A stretch of DNA of 45,475 nt from an uncultured Alphaproteobacteria bacterium (GCA_944391485.1 CALXTQ010000018.1:86619-132093), one strand, 5' to 3'. Counted from the first letter of the stretch, positions 1 through 8,631 are shown. Numbers and translations: made by a program. The notes: generated from the sequence alone by a model not told the origin.

Positions 1-363
1 TTCCGAGGGATAGGTACGGAGCGCTTTGCGCTGCCGATGCTGAAGGAGTATCCGGAAATGTTTCAGCGTTTGGCGGTCATGTTTCTGGGATATTCTTACC
101 CTAATGTCGTTGCCGAACTTTGCGGCGAGAATGAAGATGTTGCAAGGGTAATGAAAATCATCCGGCACCTTATGCTCTGCCGTTATGACAAAGGCATGAG
201 CGGCGCCGCAATGGACAAACAGGAACAATGGTATGCGGAAAAAACGGCTGAGAAACTGGAAAGCCAGGGATTGACCTCCCGCGAGCTGATGGAGCAGACG
301 CGGAATATGTCAGAACCGGAATTTCTTCGGACTGTTCTGAATTTTCAGCGGACAAAACTCTGA
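1..363 (+). CDS. Hypothetical protein, 3' end only
   Basis: The reading frame is open from the first base of the window to a TGA at 361-363, so this is the C-terminal 120 residues of a longer protein. An internal ATG at 37 exists, but the frame is coding-like upstream of it, so 37 is probably not the start. The fragment is soluble and mainly helical, rich in charged residues, with no signal or membrane segment. I do not recognise a family. It is followed directly by a rho-independent terminator, so it is the last gene of its transcription unit. Confidence 0.6.
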   Translation, partial: FRGIGTERFALPMLKEYPEMFQRLAVMFLGYSYPNVVAELCGENEDVARVMKIIRHLMLCRYDKGMSGAAMDKQEQWYAEKTAEKLESQGLTSRELMEQTRNMSEPEFLRTVLNFQRTKL

Positions 364-368
364 AATAA

Positions 369-397
369 AAAAACCGGGCGCTTGCGTCCGGTTTTTT
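369..397. terminator. Rho-independent terminator, probably bidirectional
   Basis: A 9-bp GC-rich stem (arms 373-381 and 384-392, one G-U pair) is followed by six T on the plus strand and preceded by an A run that serves as the T tract on the minus strand. It sits between convergent genes ending at 363 and 421. Confidence 0.8.
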
Positions 398-420
398 GCT
401 GTAAAGTTCTGTTTTGAAAC

Positions 421-876
421 TCAGTGTGTCGAATTATACATGTTAATTGCAAGAATAATGGCTTCTTTGAACTCCTTGGCGTTTTCCACATCATGGATTG
501 TGGTTGCCGTATCATTGCCGACCTGAATAATAACGTCTCCTGCGCCGAACAGCAGCTGCAGAATTCCCTGTTTGAGCTGCACGTCGTTGACTTTCGCGAT
601 GGGGATATCTTTTTCGTGGCAGAAGACGATCCCGTTTCTGATAAAAATACGCTCGTTGGTAACGATATAGCGTTTGTATTTATTGGACATCAGAACATAA
701 TAAAAAGGCAGAGATGTCAGAAAACCGATGATGAACAGATAAAGGCTCATGTAAAAAAAGCCGATAATAAACAAGCTTAGTCCGATAAGCATAAAAAAAC
801 CGGTATAAAGATAACTCAGCCAGTGGAAATCCACCTCTGAGAGAATTGTCTCGTGGCTTCTGATTTCCATAGACAT
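421..876 (-). CDS. Bacterial PH-domain (DUF304/bPH2) membrane protein
   Basis: A 151-residue protein with two adjacent hydrophobic segments at about residues 20-42 and 44-62 that would form a membrane hairpin. A compact beta-rich domain follows, with the YIVTNERIFIRNG and IPIAKVNDVQ patterns typical of bacterial PH (DUF304/YdbT-like) domains. Start at 876 is supported by AAGGAG eight bases upstream. The family is membrane-anchored with the PH domain in the cytoplasm. Its precise role is generally unknown, and nothing in the neighbourhood (patatin-like lipase upstream, terminator downstream) specifies it. The family call is fairly secure; function is not. Confidence 0.75.
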   Translation of the reverse strand: MSMEIRSHETILSEVDFHWLSYLYTGFFMLIGLSLFIIGFFYMSLYLFIIGFLTSLPFYYVLMSNKYKRYIVTNERIFIRNGIVFCHEKDIPIAKVNDVQLKQGILQLLFGAGDVIIQVGNDTATTIHDVENAKEFKEAIILAINMYNSTH

Positions 877-1029
877 CTGTTTTCTCCTTCTTTTTTAAGA
901 AAGCATAATCCGGTTGCCGGATTTTGCAAGCGGAAAGTGAAAACTGCAAACACACCTGTACTCACAGTTCTTTTCTGCTTGTTTTGGGATTTTCCCAAAA
1001 TTCGAAAGATGCTGTCCGCCAAAAGTTTT

Positions 1030-1875
1030 TCAGTCGTTCAGATATGCTTTGATTCTTTGCAGGTTGTTCAGGGCATCATAGCGTCCGAGGTCATACATTT
1101 CCCGAACAATTTGCGGATTCTGTTCCATTTTCCCGATGCGGACGGTTTTGCTGGGCCGCAGAACCAGAGCCGTGCCGGTTTTTTCCATTTCCGACACAAA
1201 ATCGAGTTCTTGATTATACATGGAAGACCGCTGTCTGATAGCTTCGGCAAATTTAGGATAGCGGTGGTATACCAGCCCGGCCAGCCAGCCGTTATGCGCC
1301 GGTTTTTTACGATAGCCTTCCGGTCTGGTCAGAACAACGATGTTTTTCCTGCAGCCCAGATTGATTGAAGCCCGGAGCGGAATACTGTCCGTAATGCCCC
1401 CGTCGAGGAATTTTTTGCCGCCGGTTTCGACAATACGGGATAAAAAGGGCAGGGAAGCCGAGGCGCGCAGATAATCCATTTTGTCGCGTAGATTGTCGCA
1501 ATGAATATATTCCGGTTTACCTGTTTCGAGATTGGAACAGACAACGTAGAACTTCATTGGCGAAGCTTCAAAAGCTTCGTTGTCAAAAGGGTCAAGTTTT
1601 TCGGGTAGGTCATGGTAGCAGAATTTGACGCCGACCAGGTCTCCCGTCGTAAACAGGGAGTAAAGGCTCATAAAGCGTTTGTCATTGCAGTATTTGATAT
1701 TGTAGCGGATGCTGCGCTCTTTTTGTCCCGAGACATAAGAGCAGCCGTGGATAGCGCCTGCCGAAACGCCGATGACGCAGTCGGCCGTAATGCCGTTTTC
1801 AAGAAAAACATCGAGTACTCCGGCAGTATAAATACCTCTTTTGGCACCGCCCTCCAAAACCAGTCCCGTTTTCAT
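1030..1875 (-). CDS. Patatin-like phospholipase family protein
   Basis: A 281-residue serine lipase/acyl hydrolase of the patatin family. Visible motifs are the N-terminal oxyanion glycine loop LEGGAKRG (residues 7-14), the nucleophile elbow GVSAG with Ser38, and the dyad aspartate in DGG at Asp158. The full catalytic set is present, so activity on acyl ester bonds of phospholipids or other lipids is likely; the substrate is unknown. No signal peptide is evident, so it is probably cytoplasmic or membrane-peripheral. The start at 1875 has GGAG eight bases upstream; an in-frame start at 1896 falls in the tRNA terminator hairpin region and is rejected. It lies just downstream of tRNA-Leu on the same strand and may depend partly on readthrough. 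Confidence 0.85.
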   Translation of the reverse strand: MKTGLVLEGGAKRGIYTAGVLDVFLENGITADCVIGVSAGAIHGCSYVSGQKERSIRYNIKYCNDKRFMSLYSLFTTGDLVGVKFCYHDLPEKLDPFDNEAFEASPMKFYVVCSNLETGKPEYIHCDNLRDKMDYLRASASLPFLSRIVETGGKKFLDGGITDSIPLRASINLGCRKNIVVLTRPEGYRKKPAHNGWLAGLVYHRYPKFAEAIRQRSSMYNQELDFVSEMEKTGTALVLRPSKTVRIGKMEQNPQIVREMYDLGRYDALNNLQRIKAYLND

Positions 1876-1894
1876 CCCAGTGTCTCCTCTTAGC

Positions 1895-1917
1895 AAAAAA
1901 GCTCTCGGTCCGAGAGC
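1895..1917 (-). terminator. Rho-independent terminator of tRNA-Leu
   Basis: Perfect 7-bp stem (1901-1907 with 1911-1917, 3-nt loop) followed on the minus strand by a run of six T. It begins nine bases after the tRNA CCA end and lies just upstream of the lipase start. Confidence 0.8.
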
Positions 1918-1925
1918 TTTTAAAA

Positions 1926-2012
1926 TGGTGCGCTAGGCCGGAATCGAACCGGCACGGGATTGCTCCCAACAGATTTTAAGTCTGCAGCGTCTACCTGTTC
2001 CGCCACAAGCGC
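1926..2012 (-). tRNA. tRNA-Leu, anticodon UAA
   Basis: An 87-nt cloverleaf on the minus strand. The anticodon loop reads CTTAAAA, giving anticodon TAA between paired GCAGA/TCTGT arms. A long variable arm typical of class II tRNA-Leu, the T-loop GGTTCGATTCC and an encoded CCA (1926-1928) are all visible. The acceptor stem has one T-T mismatch at the sixth pair. Its own promoter (2028-2056) and terminator (1895-1917) flank it. Confidence 0.95.
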
Positions 2013-2027
2013 ATAACATCTTGAAAG

Positions 2028-2056
2028 TTTATACTCAAAATTTTTGATAAAGGCAA
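2028..2056 (-). promoter_or_regulatory. Sigma-70 type promoter of tRNA-Leu
   Basis: On the minus strand TTGCCT (2056-2051) and TATAAA (2033-2028) are separated by exactly 17 bp, and the tRNA 5' end lies 15 bases after the -10 box. Confidence 0.7.
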
Positions 2057-2239
2057 GCGTATTTTTTTGTATTTCGGGGACGGATTTTGTTTTCTGACTG
2101 CCCGCGTTTTGCCTGGAAAAAGCACTTACATCTTGTATATTAGCAAAAAATATGCTTAGGTACTGATGTTGCTAACATATTTTGCTGCGGCAGGAGACAG
2201 CGTCCCGGCAGCAGAATTCTTTAAATAAGGATAAAGACA

Positions 2240-2947
2240 ATGAAAACTATTGATATTTCTTGGCGGCGGTATATTTTGCCGAATATTCACAACGAAGGCT
2301 GGAAGTTCGTCGGAATTTTTGCTGCAATAACAGCGTTATTGGCAATGATTTGGCAGCCTCTGGGCTGGGTCGGACTGGTTTTGACCGTCTGGTGCTTTTA
2401 TTTTTTCCGCGACCCGGAGCGCGTTACGCCCGAAGTTTCTGACGTCGTTGTTTCCCCTGCGGACGGAACCGTCCAGATGATCGCCAAAGTCAAGGCGCCG
2501 GAAGAATTGGGACTGGGAGATCAGAAATTTACCCGAGTCAGCATTTTTATGAGCGTGTTTAATGTTCATGTCAACCGTTCTCCGGCCGACGGCAGAATTA
2601 CCAAATCCGTCTATGTTCCCGGCAAGTTTTTTAACGCAACCCTGGATAAGGCGAGTAAAGACAATGAACGCCAGCTGCTGGCAATGAAGACCAGGAGCGG
2701 TAAGGACATCGCCTTTGTTCAAATCGCCGGGCTGATTGCGCGCCGCATTTTGTGCGAAGCTTCAGAAGGTCAGGATTATAAAGCCGGCGAAAGATTCGGC
2801 CTGATCCGTTTCGGTTCCCGTCTGGACGTTTATCTCCCCGAAGGCGTTGAGCCGCAGGTATGCCTCGGCCAGACAATGATTGCCGGTGAATCGGTGATTG
2901 CCAATCTGAACAGCGCTCAGCCGCAGATGAAGGGAGTGGTAAGATAA
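2240..2947 (+). CDS. psd: Phosphatidylserine decarboxylase proenzyme
   Basis: A 235-residue proenzyme that decarboxylates phosphatidylserine to phosphatidylethanolamine at the inner membrane. It belongs to the short (about 230 aa) PSD class. Two N-terminal hydrophobic stretches (about 20-54) anchor it. SPADG (Asp75) and FNVHVNR (His110) match the conserved charge-relay residues. The Gly192-Ser193 pair in RFGSRLD is the self-cleavage site that creates the pyruvoyl group on the small alpha chain. SD AAGGAT lies eight bases before the ATG. The stop overlaps the pssA start as TAATG, so the two are translationally coupled and carry out consecutive steps of one pathway. Confidence 0.95.
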   Translation: MKTIDISWRRYILPNIHNEGWKFVGIFAAITALLAMIWQPLGWVGLVLTVWCFYFFRDPERVTPEVSDVVVSPADGTVQMIAKVKAPEELGLGDQKFTRVSIFMSVFNVHVNRSPADGRITKSVYVPGKFFNATLDKASKDNERQLLAMKTRSGKDIAFVQIAGLIARRILCEASEGQDYKAGERFGLIRFGSRLDVYLPEGVEPQVCLGQTMIAGESVIANLNSAQPQMKGVVR

Positions 2948-3738
2948 TGGAAAAAATCAACAACAAGCTTCGTCTTTCCAGACAGAAGCTGACCAGCCTT
3001 CCTTTTCGGAAGATTGCGCCCAATATAGTTACCATGCTGGCTTTGTGCGCCGGCGTAACGTCCATTCGCTATTCAGTGGCCGAAAACTGGACTTTGGCAG
3101 TTATCTGCATTTTCCTAGCTGCGTTTTTTGACGGCCTGGATGGCCGTGTGGCCCGGATGCTGAAAGGATCCACAAAATTCGGGGCAGAGTTGGATTCTTT
3201 GTCGGACTTTGTCAGTTTTGGCGTTGCTCCGGCCATTCTGATGTTTCAGTGGACTTTATTTGACCTGCCGAAGTTCGGTTGGTTCTTCTGCCTGTTGTTT
3301 TCAATAGGCATGTCCATGCGTCTGGCCCGTTTCAACACCATGCTGGATGAAGAGCCGCAGCCGGAATACTGGCATCATTTCTTTGTCGGTGTCCCGGCTC
3401 CCGCGGCGGCGGCCCTGGCAATTATGCCGATTATGATGACCTTTGATTTTCCCGAGTTGGAATATATTCTGCGGTCCAACATTTTCTGCAGCGCGTTAAT
3501 GCTGATTGTCGCGTTTCTGATGGTCAGCCGGATTCCGACGGTTTCAACCAAAAAGATGAAAGTGCCGACTTATATGTTTATTCCAATGATGCTGATTGTG
3601 GCATTGTTTGCCAGTTTTATCATCAGCCAGCCGTGGCTGACGCTCGGAATAATGACGGCGCTGTACGCGTTGTCTATTCCGGTAGGAATTCTGGTCTTTT
3701 TGAAAGAAAAGCGGGAATATCTGAAACGGAGCATATAA
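2947..3738 (+). CDS. pssA: CDP-diacylglycerol-serine O-phosphatidyltransferase
   Basis: A 263-residue integral membrane enzyme that condenses CDP-diacylglycerol with serine to give phosphatidylserine, the substrate of the upstream psd product. The CDP-alcohol phosphatidyltransferase signature is complete: Asp65-Gly66, Ala69-Arg70, Gly79, Asp83 and Asp87. About six to eight hydrophobic segments follow. The ATG overlaps the psd stop by one base. A strong terminator at 3746-3771 ends the two-gene operon. Confidence 0.95.
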   Translation: MEKINNKLRLSRQKLTSLPFRKIAPNIVTMLALCAGVTSIRYSVAENWTLAVICIFLAAFFDGLDGRVARMLKGSTKFGAELDSLSDFVSFGVAPAILMFQWTLFDLPKFGWFFCLLFSIGMSMRLARFNTMLDEEPQPEYWHHFFVGVPAPAAAALAIMPIMMTFDFPELEYILRSNIFCSALMLIVAFLMVSRIPTVSTKKMKVPTYMFIPMMLIVALFASFIISQPWLTLGIMTALYALSIPVGILVFLKEKREYLKRSI

Positions 3739-3745
3739 AATGCTG

Positions 3746-3771
3746 AAGGCTGCCAACCGGCAGCCTTTTTT
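3746..3771 (+). terminator. Rho-independent terminator of psd-pssA
   Basis: Perfect 7-bp stem (3748-3754 with 3759-3765, 4-nt loop) followed by a T run. Confidence 0.85.
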
Positions 3772-3821
3772 ATATTGCATCCTTATTTTTGTTTTTTGTC
3801 CGAGAAGTTTTTCAGATCGGA

Positions 3822-5198
3822 TTATTTGGAGTGATACTTGTCTTTCTCGGCATAAGGATTACTGGTTTTCCGAACGGTAATTCTAAGCGGAATCCCCCCC
3901 AGATTGAAAGTTTCCCGCAGATTATTGACCAGATAGCGGAGATAAGCATCTGGCAGTCCTTCCGGATTGCTGGAAAAAATATAAAAAGAAGGCGGGCGGG
4001 TCTTGGCCTGCGTAATATAACGCAATTTGATCCTTCTTTTGTTTTTGCCCAGCGGCGGCGGATAATTGTCAATCATGTCGGCAAACCACTTATTCAGCGG
4101 TGCGGTCGGAATACGGGTGTTCCAGCGGTCATAAACCTTTAAAACCGCGCTCATAAGTTTATCCAGTCCTTCGTTTTTGAGGGCGGATATCGTAACTGTC
4201 GGCACGCCTTCTGCCTGTGCCAGAGACGTTTCCAGTTTGTCATTGAGTTTTTGCAAAGCTTCCTGCCGATTGGCAATGTCCCACTTATTGACGGCAATCA
4301 CCAGAGCCCGACCTTCGTCAATAACCTGTCGGGCTATTGTCAGATCCTGCTTGTCGAGAACGGCGTCGGCATCCAGAACCAGAACGACGACCTGCGCCAT
4401 GAAAGCCGCGTGTTTTGTGCTGGCCGCCGACATTTTTTCCAATGAATCGGAAATGCGGGACTGCTTGCGCAGTCCGGCCGTATCTACCAGATTAATCCGC
4501 CGTCCTTTCCAGCTCCACTCTATGGTTATTGCGTCGCGTGTAACGCCGGCTTCCGGTCCGGTCAGCATGCGCTCGTCTTTCAGAAGAGCGTTGACCAGTG
4601 TCGATTTTCCGACATTCGGCCGTCCGACAATCGCCAGCTGAATCGGACGCTTTTTATATGCGGCATCTTCAGTTTCGTCATCTTCGCCGGCTTTGGTGCG
4701 GGACGGCTTTTGGTCAAAAGGCTTGAGCGCGTCGTACAAATCCTGAAGTCCCAGACTGTGTTCCGCCGAAAAGGGAATAGGCGTTCCCAGTCCCAGAGCG
4801 TAAGCTTCGTGAATGCTGTCTTCCTGTATTTTTCCTTCGCATTTGTTAGCCAGCAGAATAACCGGCTTGCCGCTTTGGCGGACCAGGTCTGCAAAATGCT
4901 CGTCATAAGGCTGAACGCCGTCTCTGGCGTCAAAAAGAAACAGGCAGACGTCGGCTTCCGCAATGGCGCGCTGTGTCTGTTCCCACATTCTTTTTTCCAG
5001 AGAATCTTCTTTGGAATATTCGTAGCCGGCCGTATCTATCACCAGCAAATCAATATCCCGCAGTTTGGCGGAGGCTTCCTTTCTGTCTCTCGTTACGCCG
5101 GGTTTGTCATGAACAATGGCTATTTTCCGACCGGCCAGCCGGTTAAAAAGAGTCGATTTTCCGACGTTCGGCCGGCCGATGATTGCTACTTTTATCAT
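3822..5198 (-). CDS. der: Ribosome biogenesis GTPase Der (EngA)
   Basis: A 458-residue tandem GTPase needed for 50S subunit maturation. Both G domains are intact. The first has GRPNVGKST (residues 8-16), the switch region PGVTRD, DTAG and NKCE. The second starts near residue 190 with another GRPNVGKST, then DTAG and NKWD. A C-terminal KH-like domain follows, ending with short basic sequence. SD AGGA lies seven to eight bases before the ATG. It is eight bases downstream of bamB and is the last gene of the YfgM-like/bamB/der operon, a gene order common in alphaproteobacteria. Confidence 0.97.
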   Translation of the reverse strand: MIKVAIIGRPNVGKSTLFNRLAGRKIAIVHDKPGVTRDRKEASAKLRDIDLLVIDTAGYEYSKEDSLEKRMWEQTQRAIAEADVCLFLFDARDGVQPYDEHFADLVRQSGKPVILLANKCEGKIQEDSIHEAYALGLGTPIPFSAEHSLGLQDLYDALKPFDQKPSRTKAGEDDETEDAAYKKRPIQLAIVGRPNVGKSTLVNALLKDERMLTGPEAGVTRDAITIEWSWKGRRINLVDTAGLRKQSRISDSLEKMSAASTKHAAFMAQVVVLVLDADAVLDKQDLTIARQVIDEGRALVIAVNKWDIANRQEALQKLNDKLETSLAQAEGVPTVTISALKNEGLDKLMSAVLKVYDRWNTRIPTAPLNKWFADMIDNYPPPLGKNKRRIKLRYITQAKTRPPSFYIFSSNPEGLPDAYLRYLVNNLRETFNLGGIPLRITVRKTSNPYAEKDKYHSK

Positions 5199-5206
5199 TT
5201 CTTGTC

Positions 5207-6538
5207 CTATTTATAAGCGACTAAGTCCGCGTCCTTGGTTGTCAGAAAAGCATAGCCTCCGGCAACAATCGGAGAAATTTCGACGCCGTCATCCAGCGTA
5301 ACAAATCCGAGGATTTTTCCTGTATAAGGCGAAATGGCGAACGCATAGCCGCTGGAAGTTGCGACCAGCAGGCGGTTGTTGGTCAGAACTGGTCCGTTCA
5401 GAGAAACGCCGATTTTTTCTTCAGCATCCTGTCCTGCCGGAACTTTGATATTCCAGATAATTTTGCCGCTTTTTGCTTCCATGGCCAACAGGTCAAAATT
5501 ATTGGACAGGACAAACAGATATTTTCCAGCAACCCAGGGCATGTTGGTGCTGCCGATCTCTTTCTCCCAGATGCGGGCACCCGTTCTGAGGTCTATGGCA
5601 ACCATGATATTACTGCTTCCGGCCGCGTATACGACATCGCCGTCAATAACCGGATTGGCTTTGATGGCGTTAATGTTTGACAGGGAGTTTGTTCTTCTGC
5701 GTGCAACCAGAACGTCGCCCCACAGCGGTGAGCCGGTGCTTGCCTTAAAAGCGCGGATTTCACCGCTGGAAAATGCGGCGATAACCACATCCTGACTCGG
5801 GCTGTATGCGGGGCTTGCGCCGCCGACCAGAGTCGTGTTTTCTGAAACGGACTTATAATCCCACAAAACGGAACCGTCCGCAGAGTTAAACGCATAGAGA
5901 TGATTGTCTATTGTCTGCGCAAACAAAACACCGTGGCCGGCTGTCGGGGCAATTCTGATGGGCATGCCGGTATCGTAGCGCCACAGTTGTTTACCAGTAA
6001 CCATATCCAGCGCAAAAATACCGCCGAACCCGGTCGTGGCAAAGACCTTTTTATCCATAACAGCCAGGCCTGCGCCTTTCATAGAAGTTGACTGATCGTC
6101 TTTAATAAGAGGTTTCAGACGTCTTTTCCAAATTCTTTTGCCGCTGTCCATTCGAAATGCGCTGACAATTCCGTCGGCGTCAATGGCGAAAACGACCTTA
6201 TAAGCGGCAACGGGTGCCGCAATCAGAAAGTCGCGTTTGGAATCTCCGCTGCCGAAGCTGGAGCTCCATTCTTCCTTAAGCTTGTTGTCAGAATAGGGAT
6301 TCTGCATCAAATGCCGGGAATTGCCGCCGTTTTGACTCCAGGACGAATTCATGACCGGCGCCGGCACCGTGATTTTGATTTCGCCGGGCTTAAAATCCGG
6401 CTGTAAGACGCCGCTGCCTTCCAAAACGGAAATCCTCTGTCCTTCCAGAGGAATTTTCTCCTCGCTGAAAAGGCCGCAGGCGGCCGTAAGTAAAACCGCT
6501 CCCGATACAACTGTTTTTTTCAACATATGAAAAGGCAT
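5207..6538 (-). CDS. bamB: Outer membrane assembly lipoprotein BamB
   Basis: A 443-residue lipoprotein of the BAM complex that folds beta-barrel proteins into the outer membrane. The signal peptide ends in the lipobox LTAAC (Cys21). The rest is a PQQ-like beta-propeller with repeated W/Y-plus-glycine blades such as GKRIWKRRL, GKQLWRYD, GSVLWDYK, GARIWEKE and GKIIWNIK. The start at 6538 is preferred because GGAG lies six bases upstream; an in-frame ATG at 6550 has no good SD. It is preceded by the YfgM-like gene and followed by der. Confidence 0.92.
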   Translation of the reverse strand: MPFHMLKKTVVSGAVLLTAACGLFSEEKIPLEGQRISVLEGSGVLQPDFKPGEIKITVPAPVMNSSWSQNGGNSRHLMQNPYSDNKLKEEWSSSFGSGDSKRDFLIAAPVAAYKVVFAIDADGIVSAFRMDSGKRIWKRRLKPLIKDDQSTSMKGAGLAVMDKKVFATTGFGGIFALDMVTGKQLWRYDTGMPIRIAPTAGHGVLFAQTIDNHLYAFNSADGSVLWDYKSVSENTTLVGGASPAYSPSQDVVIAAFSSGEIRAFKASTGSPLWGDVLVARRRTNSLSNINAIKANPVIDGDVVYAAGSSNIMVAIDLRTGARIWEKEIGSTNMPWVAGKYLFVLSNNFDLLAMEAKSGKIIWNIKVPAGQDAEEKIGVSLNGPVLTNNRLLVATSSGYAFAISPYTGKILGFVTLDDGVEISPIVAGGYAFLTTKDADLVAYK

Positions 6539-6557
6539 TGGATTCTCCATAACTCAG

Positions 6558-7235
6558 TTAGTCAGCATTATCTAAGACGGAAAGCATGTCCTGAACCCTC
6601 AGCTTCATGCTTTCGGGTAGGTCGGGCGTTTGCAGAAGGGTATTATACAAAGCGCGGGCCTCCTCGGTATTGCCGTCGCGAATAGCGGCCATGGCCGTCA
6701 TTTCTCTGGCGATGTTGCTCCAGCTTCCATTTTCCTCAATCAATGGGCGCAGCAGGGCGTCGATCTCTTCGCGTGGAGCCGTGTCAAGCTTGTAAGAAGC
6801 CAGTTTTATCGCCGCAACATTGCTCAGCTTACCGTTGACGGATGTATCGGCGACGATGTCGGACAGCTTTTTCAGGGCTTCGTCATTTTTGCCCTGTTCA
6901 AAAAGGATATTGGCCGTCTGCAACTTGGAAATATCGGCAAAAATACCGCCATTTTCTTTTTCGATGTTTTCAAAGACTTTCAGGCTTTCGTCATAACGTC
7001 CCTGAACCTGAAGATTCAGGGCATAGGCGTAAGTGTCGGACCAGGTCTGGTCTTTTCTAAGCTTCCAGCTGCGGAAAGTTTCGAAACTGACCGCCGCGGT
7101 AAGAGCCAAGGCAATCAGAATGATAATCAGCAGCCCGTGCTTTTCCCACAGCTGTCGTAGGTTGTCGTTTTTGACTTCTTCGCTGACTTCCCGGATAAAA
7201 GCGTCCTGTTCGTCGGCATCAATCTGTTTTCTCAT
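6558..7235 (-). CDS. YfgM-like membrane-anchored tetratricopeptide protein
   Basis: A 225-residue protein with a cytoplasmic N-terminus, a single membrane span at about residues 34-52 and a helical TPR-like periplasmic domain (TPR_21 type). Repeats such as YAYALNLQVQGRYDESLKVFENI and AAIRDGNTEEARALYNTLL can be read. In Enterobacteria the related YfgM associates with SecYEG and periplasmic chaperones; here that role is inferred from family and position. It is first in the operon with bamB and der, starts with SD AAGGATGAG, and has a TATAAT box and an 11-bp inverted repeat directly upstream. Confidence 0.8.
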   Translation of the reverse strand: MRKQIDADEQDAFIREVSEEVKNDNLRQLWEKHGLLIIILIALALTAAVSFETFRSWKLRKDQTWSDTYAYALNLQVQGRYDESLKVFENIEKENGGIFADISKLQTANILFEQGKNDEALKKLSDIVADTSVNGKLSNVAAIKLASYKLDTAPREEIDALLRPLIEENGSWSNIAREMTAMAAIRDGNTEEARALYNTLLQTPDLPESMKLRVQDMLSVLDNAD

Positions 7236-7250
7236 TTACACTCATCCTTC

Positions 7251-7289
7251 ATTATACGGTTTTAAGCTAATATATTTATAGCTTAAAAC
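7251..7289 (-). promoter_or_regulatory. Putative promoter and palindrome upstream of the YfgM-like/bamB/der operon
   Basis: On the minus strand a TATAAT box (7256-7251) lies 16 bases before the ATG. Immediately upstream is a perfect 11-bp inverted repeat (arms 7259-7269 and 7279-7289, 9-nt AT-only spacer). The repeat occupies the -10/-35 spacer and the -35 position, where no good -35 hexamer is seen. It could be an operator, or the terminator of the upstream gene ending at 7335. Confidence 0.45.
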
Positions 7290-7334
7290 TGGAGCTTGGC
7301 AAATCAAATCTCGCAAGAACTACCAGTTTTGTTG

Positions 7335-8519
7335 TTAGTTTTTGACGATTTCGTTGGTTAAAAACTTTTTAACCCAGCGCAGATCTTCAATCGGTACTTT
7401 TTTCCCGAACACAACGCTTTTTTCATCCGAGATGATCGAGAGGTAATATCTGCCAGTAGCCGGATTGACGGTTACGTCGATGGCCTCGATATCGGATTTT
7501 TTTATTTCATCGTTTTTGCGGGAGAAGAGCATGAATTTATGAACAATGACGACCTTGTCTTTTTTGACGACGATCTTGTCTTTGCGGAACAGCGCGAAAA
7601 CTGCAGCAATAACCGCGCCGCCGGTAAGGGCATAAAACCAGGCGACGGAACGCGGTCCCGCGGCGGCTTTAAACTGTTCAAAATTCAGGCTGGCGAAAAT
7701 CATGAGCCCGCCGGTCAGCAGCACGCAAATCCAGGCAATGATATTATAGGCGTCCCAGAAGATTTTGCGCGATTTGATAACGGTTTTGTCTCTTTTGCGG
7801 ACATAATCAATGGACGGAGGTAGCGGGTCATTATCATTGTAGGCATTAACGATTTTTCCTGTTTTGACCAGCTCCCGGATGTCTTTGTCAAAGTCTTCTA
7901 TTTCTCTTTTTATCAGGCCTTCGTCGGTGATGATAAGCGCCGGAAGATTAAGCTTTTTGGCGTAATATTCCCAGAGTTTACGAATGTTTTTGTTGCTGGT
8001 TGAAATGTACAGCGGCGCGGCTTTGTCCGGATTTTTGTGGTGCAGCTCGATAATATATTTGTTTTTGGTCATAAAGCCGAGCTGGCAGAATTCGATTCTG
8101 AACAAAACGCCGTCATAGCGGCCGATATCTTCCTTAAAAACCTTTTTGGAGCCAAACACGGGTCGCGAGACAATCGTAACAGTCTTTCCATCAAACATGA
8201 TTTTTCTGTATCGGATGTATGAAAAGAGCAGCGAGACAATAATGCCCAGCCCAATTAAAATAATGACAGAGTCAAAAAAAGCGGCGCTGATGAGCGGCTG
8301 ATAGTCGAAAGCGCCTTCGCTGAGCATCAGATCGAAATCGGTTTTTGTGTGAGTCATACCGTTAAGCAGCTCATAAATTCCCAAAAAAGCCAGAATAGCA
8401 CCGAAAATCATTCCCGGATAAAGAAAGCGCAGGGCGATTCTGTCCGACTTTTTGGTCGGAAGGCTGTCCAGTTTCAGGGCATAGCTGTGGCTGTAATGTC
8501 TGGGAGTCTTGTAATTCAT
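7335..8519 (-). CDS. Unknown membrane protein with two membrane-hairpin plus beta-domain units
   Basis: A 394-residue protein I do not recognise by name. It has two hydrophobic hairpins (about 33-55 with 78-103, and 278-300 with 306-328). Each is followed by a basic, beta-rich soluble segment; the two share the pattern KIMFDGKTVTIVSRPVFGSKKVFKEDIGRYD versus KIVVKKDKVVIVHKFMLFSRKNDEIKKSDIEAID, which suggests an internal duplication. The soluble parts resemble bacterial PH-like domains, but this is only a visual impression. SD AAAGGACGG precedes the ATG. It is a single gene upstream of the bamB operon and divergent from the diguanylate cyclase. Confidence 0.7.
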   Translation of the reverse strand: MNYKTPRHYSHSYALKLDSLPTKKSDRIALRFLYPGMIFGAILAFLGIYELLNGMTHTKTDFDLMLSEGAFDYQPLISAAFFDSVIILIGLGIIVSLLFSYIRYRKIMFDGKTVTIVSRPVFGSKKVFKEDIGRYDGVLFRIEFCQLGFMTKNKYIIELHHKNPDKAAPLYISTSNKNIRKLWEYYAKKLNLPALIITDEGLIKREIEDFDKDIRELVKTGKIVNAYNDNDPLPPSIDYVRKRDKTVIKSRKIFWDAYNIIAWICVLLTGGLMIFASLNFEQFKAAAGPRSVAWFYALTGGAVIAAVFALFRKDKIVVKKDKVVIVHKFMLFSRKNDEIKKSDIEAIDVTVNPATGRYYLSIISDEKSVVFGKKVPIEDLRWVKKFLTNEIVKN

Positions 8520-8631
8520 GTTTGTCCGTCCTTTTTGGCTTTGGCGTTTGTATCCTGAGATATCCTCTCCGGTATGCTATATCATATTTTAAAAATAATC
8601 GACCCTTTTTTATAAAAATACGATCAGCTTT

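Noticed and set aside
853..1368. 171-aa plus-strand ORF
   Set aside because: It overlaps the start of the PH-domain gene and the 3' end of the lipase gene in antisense; no SD and low-quality composition.
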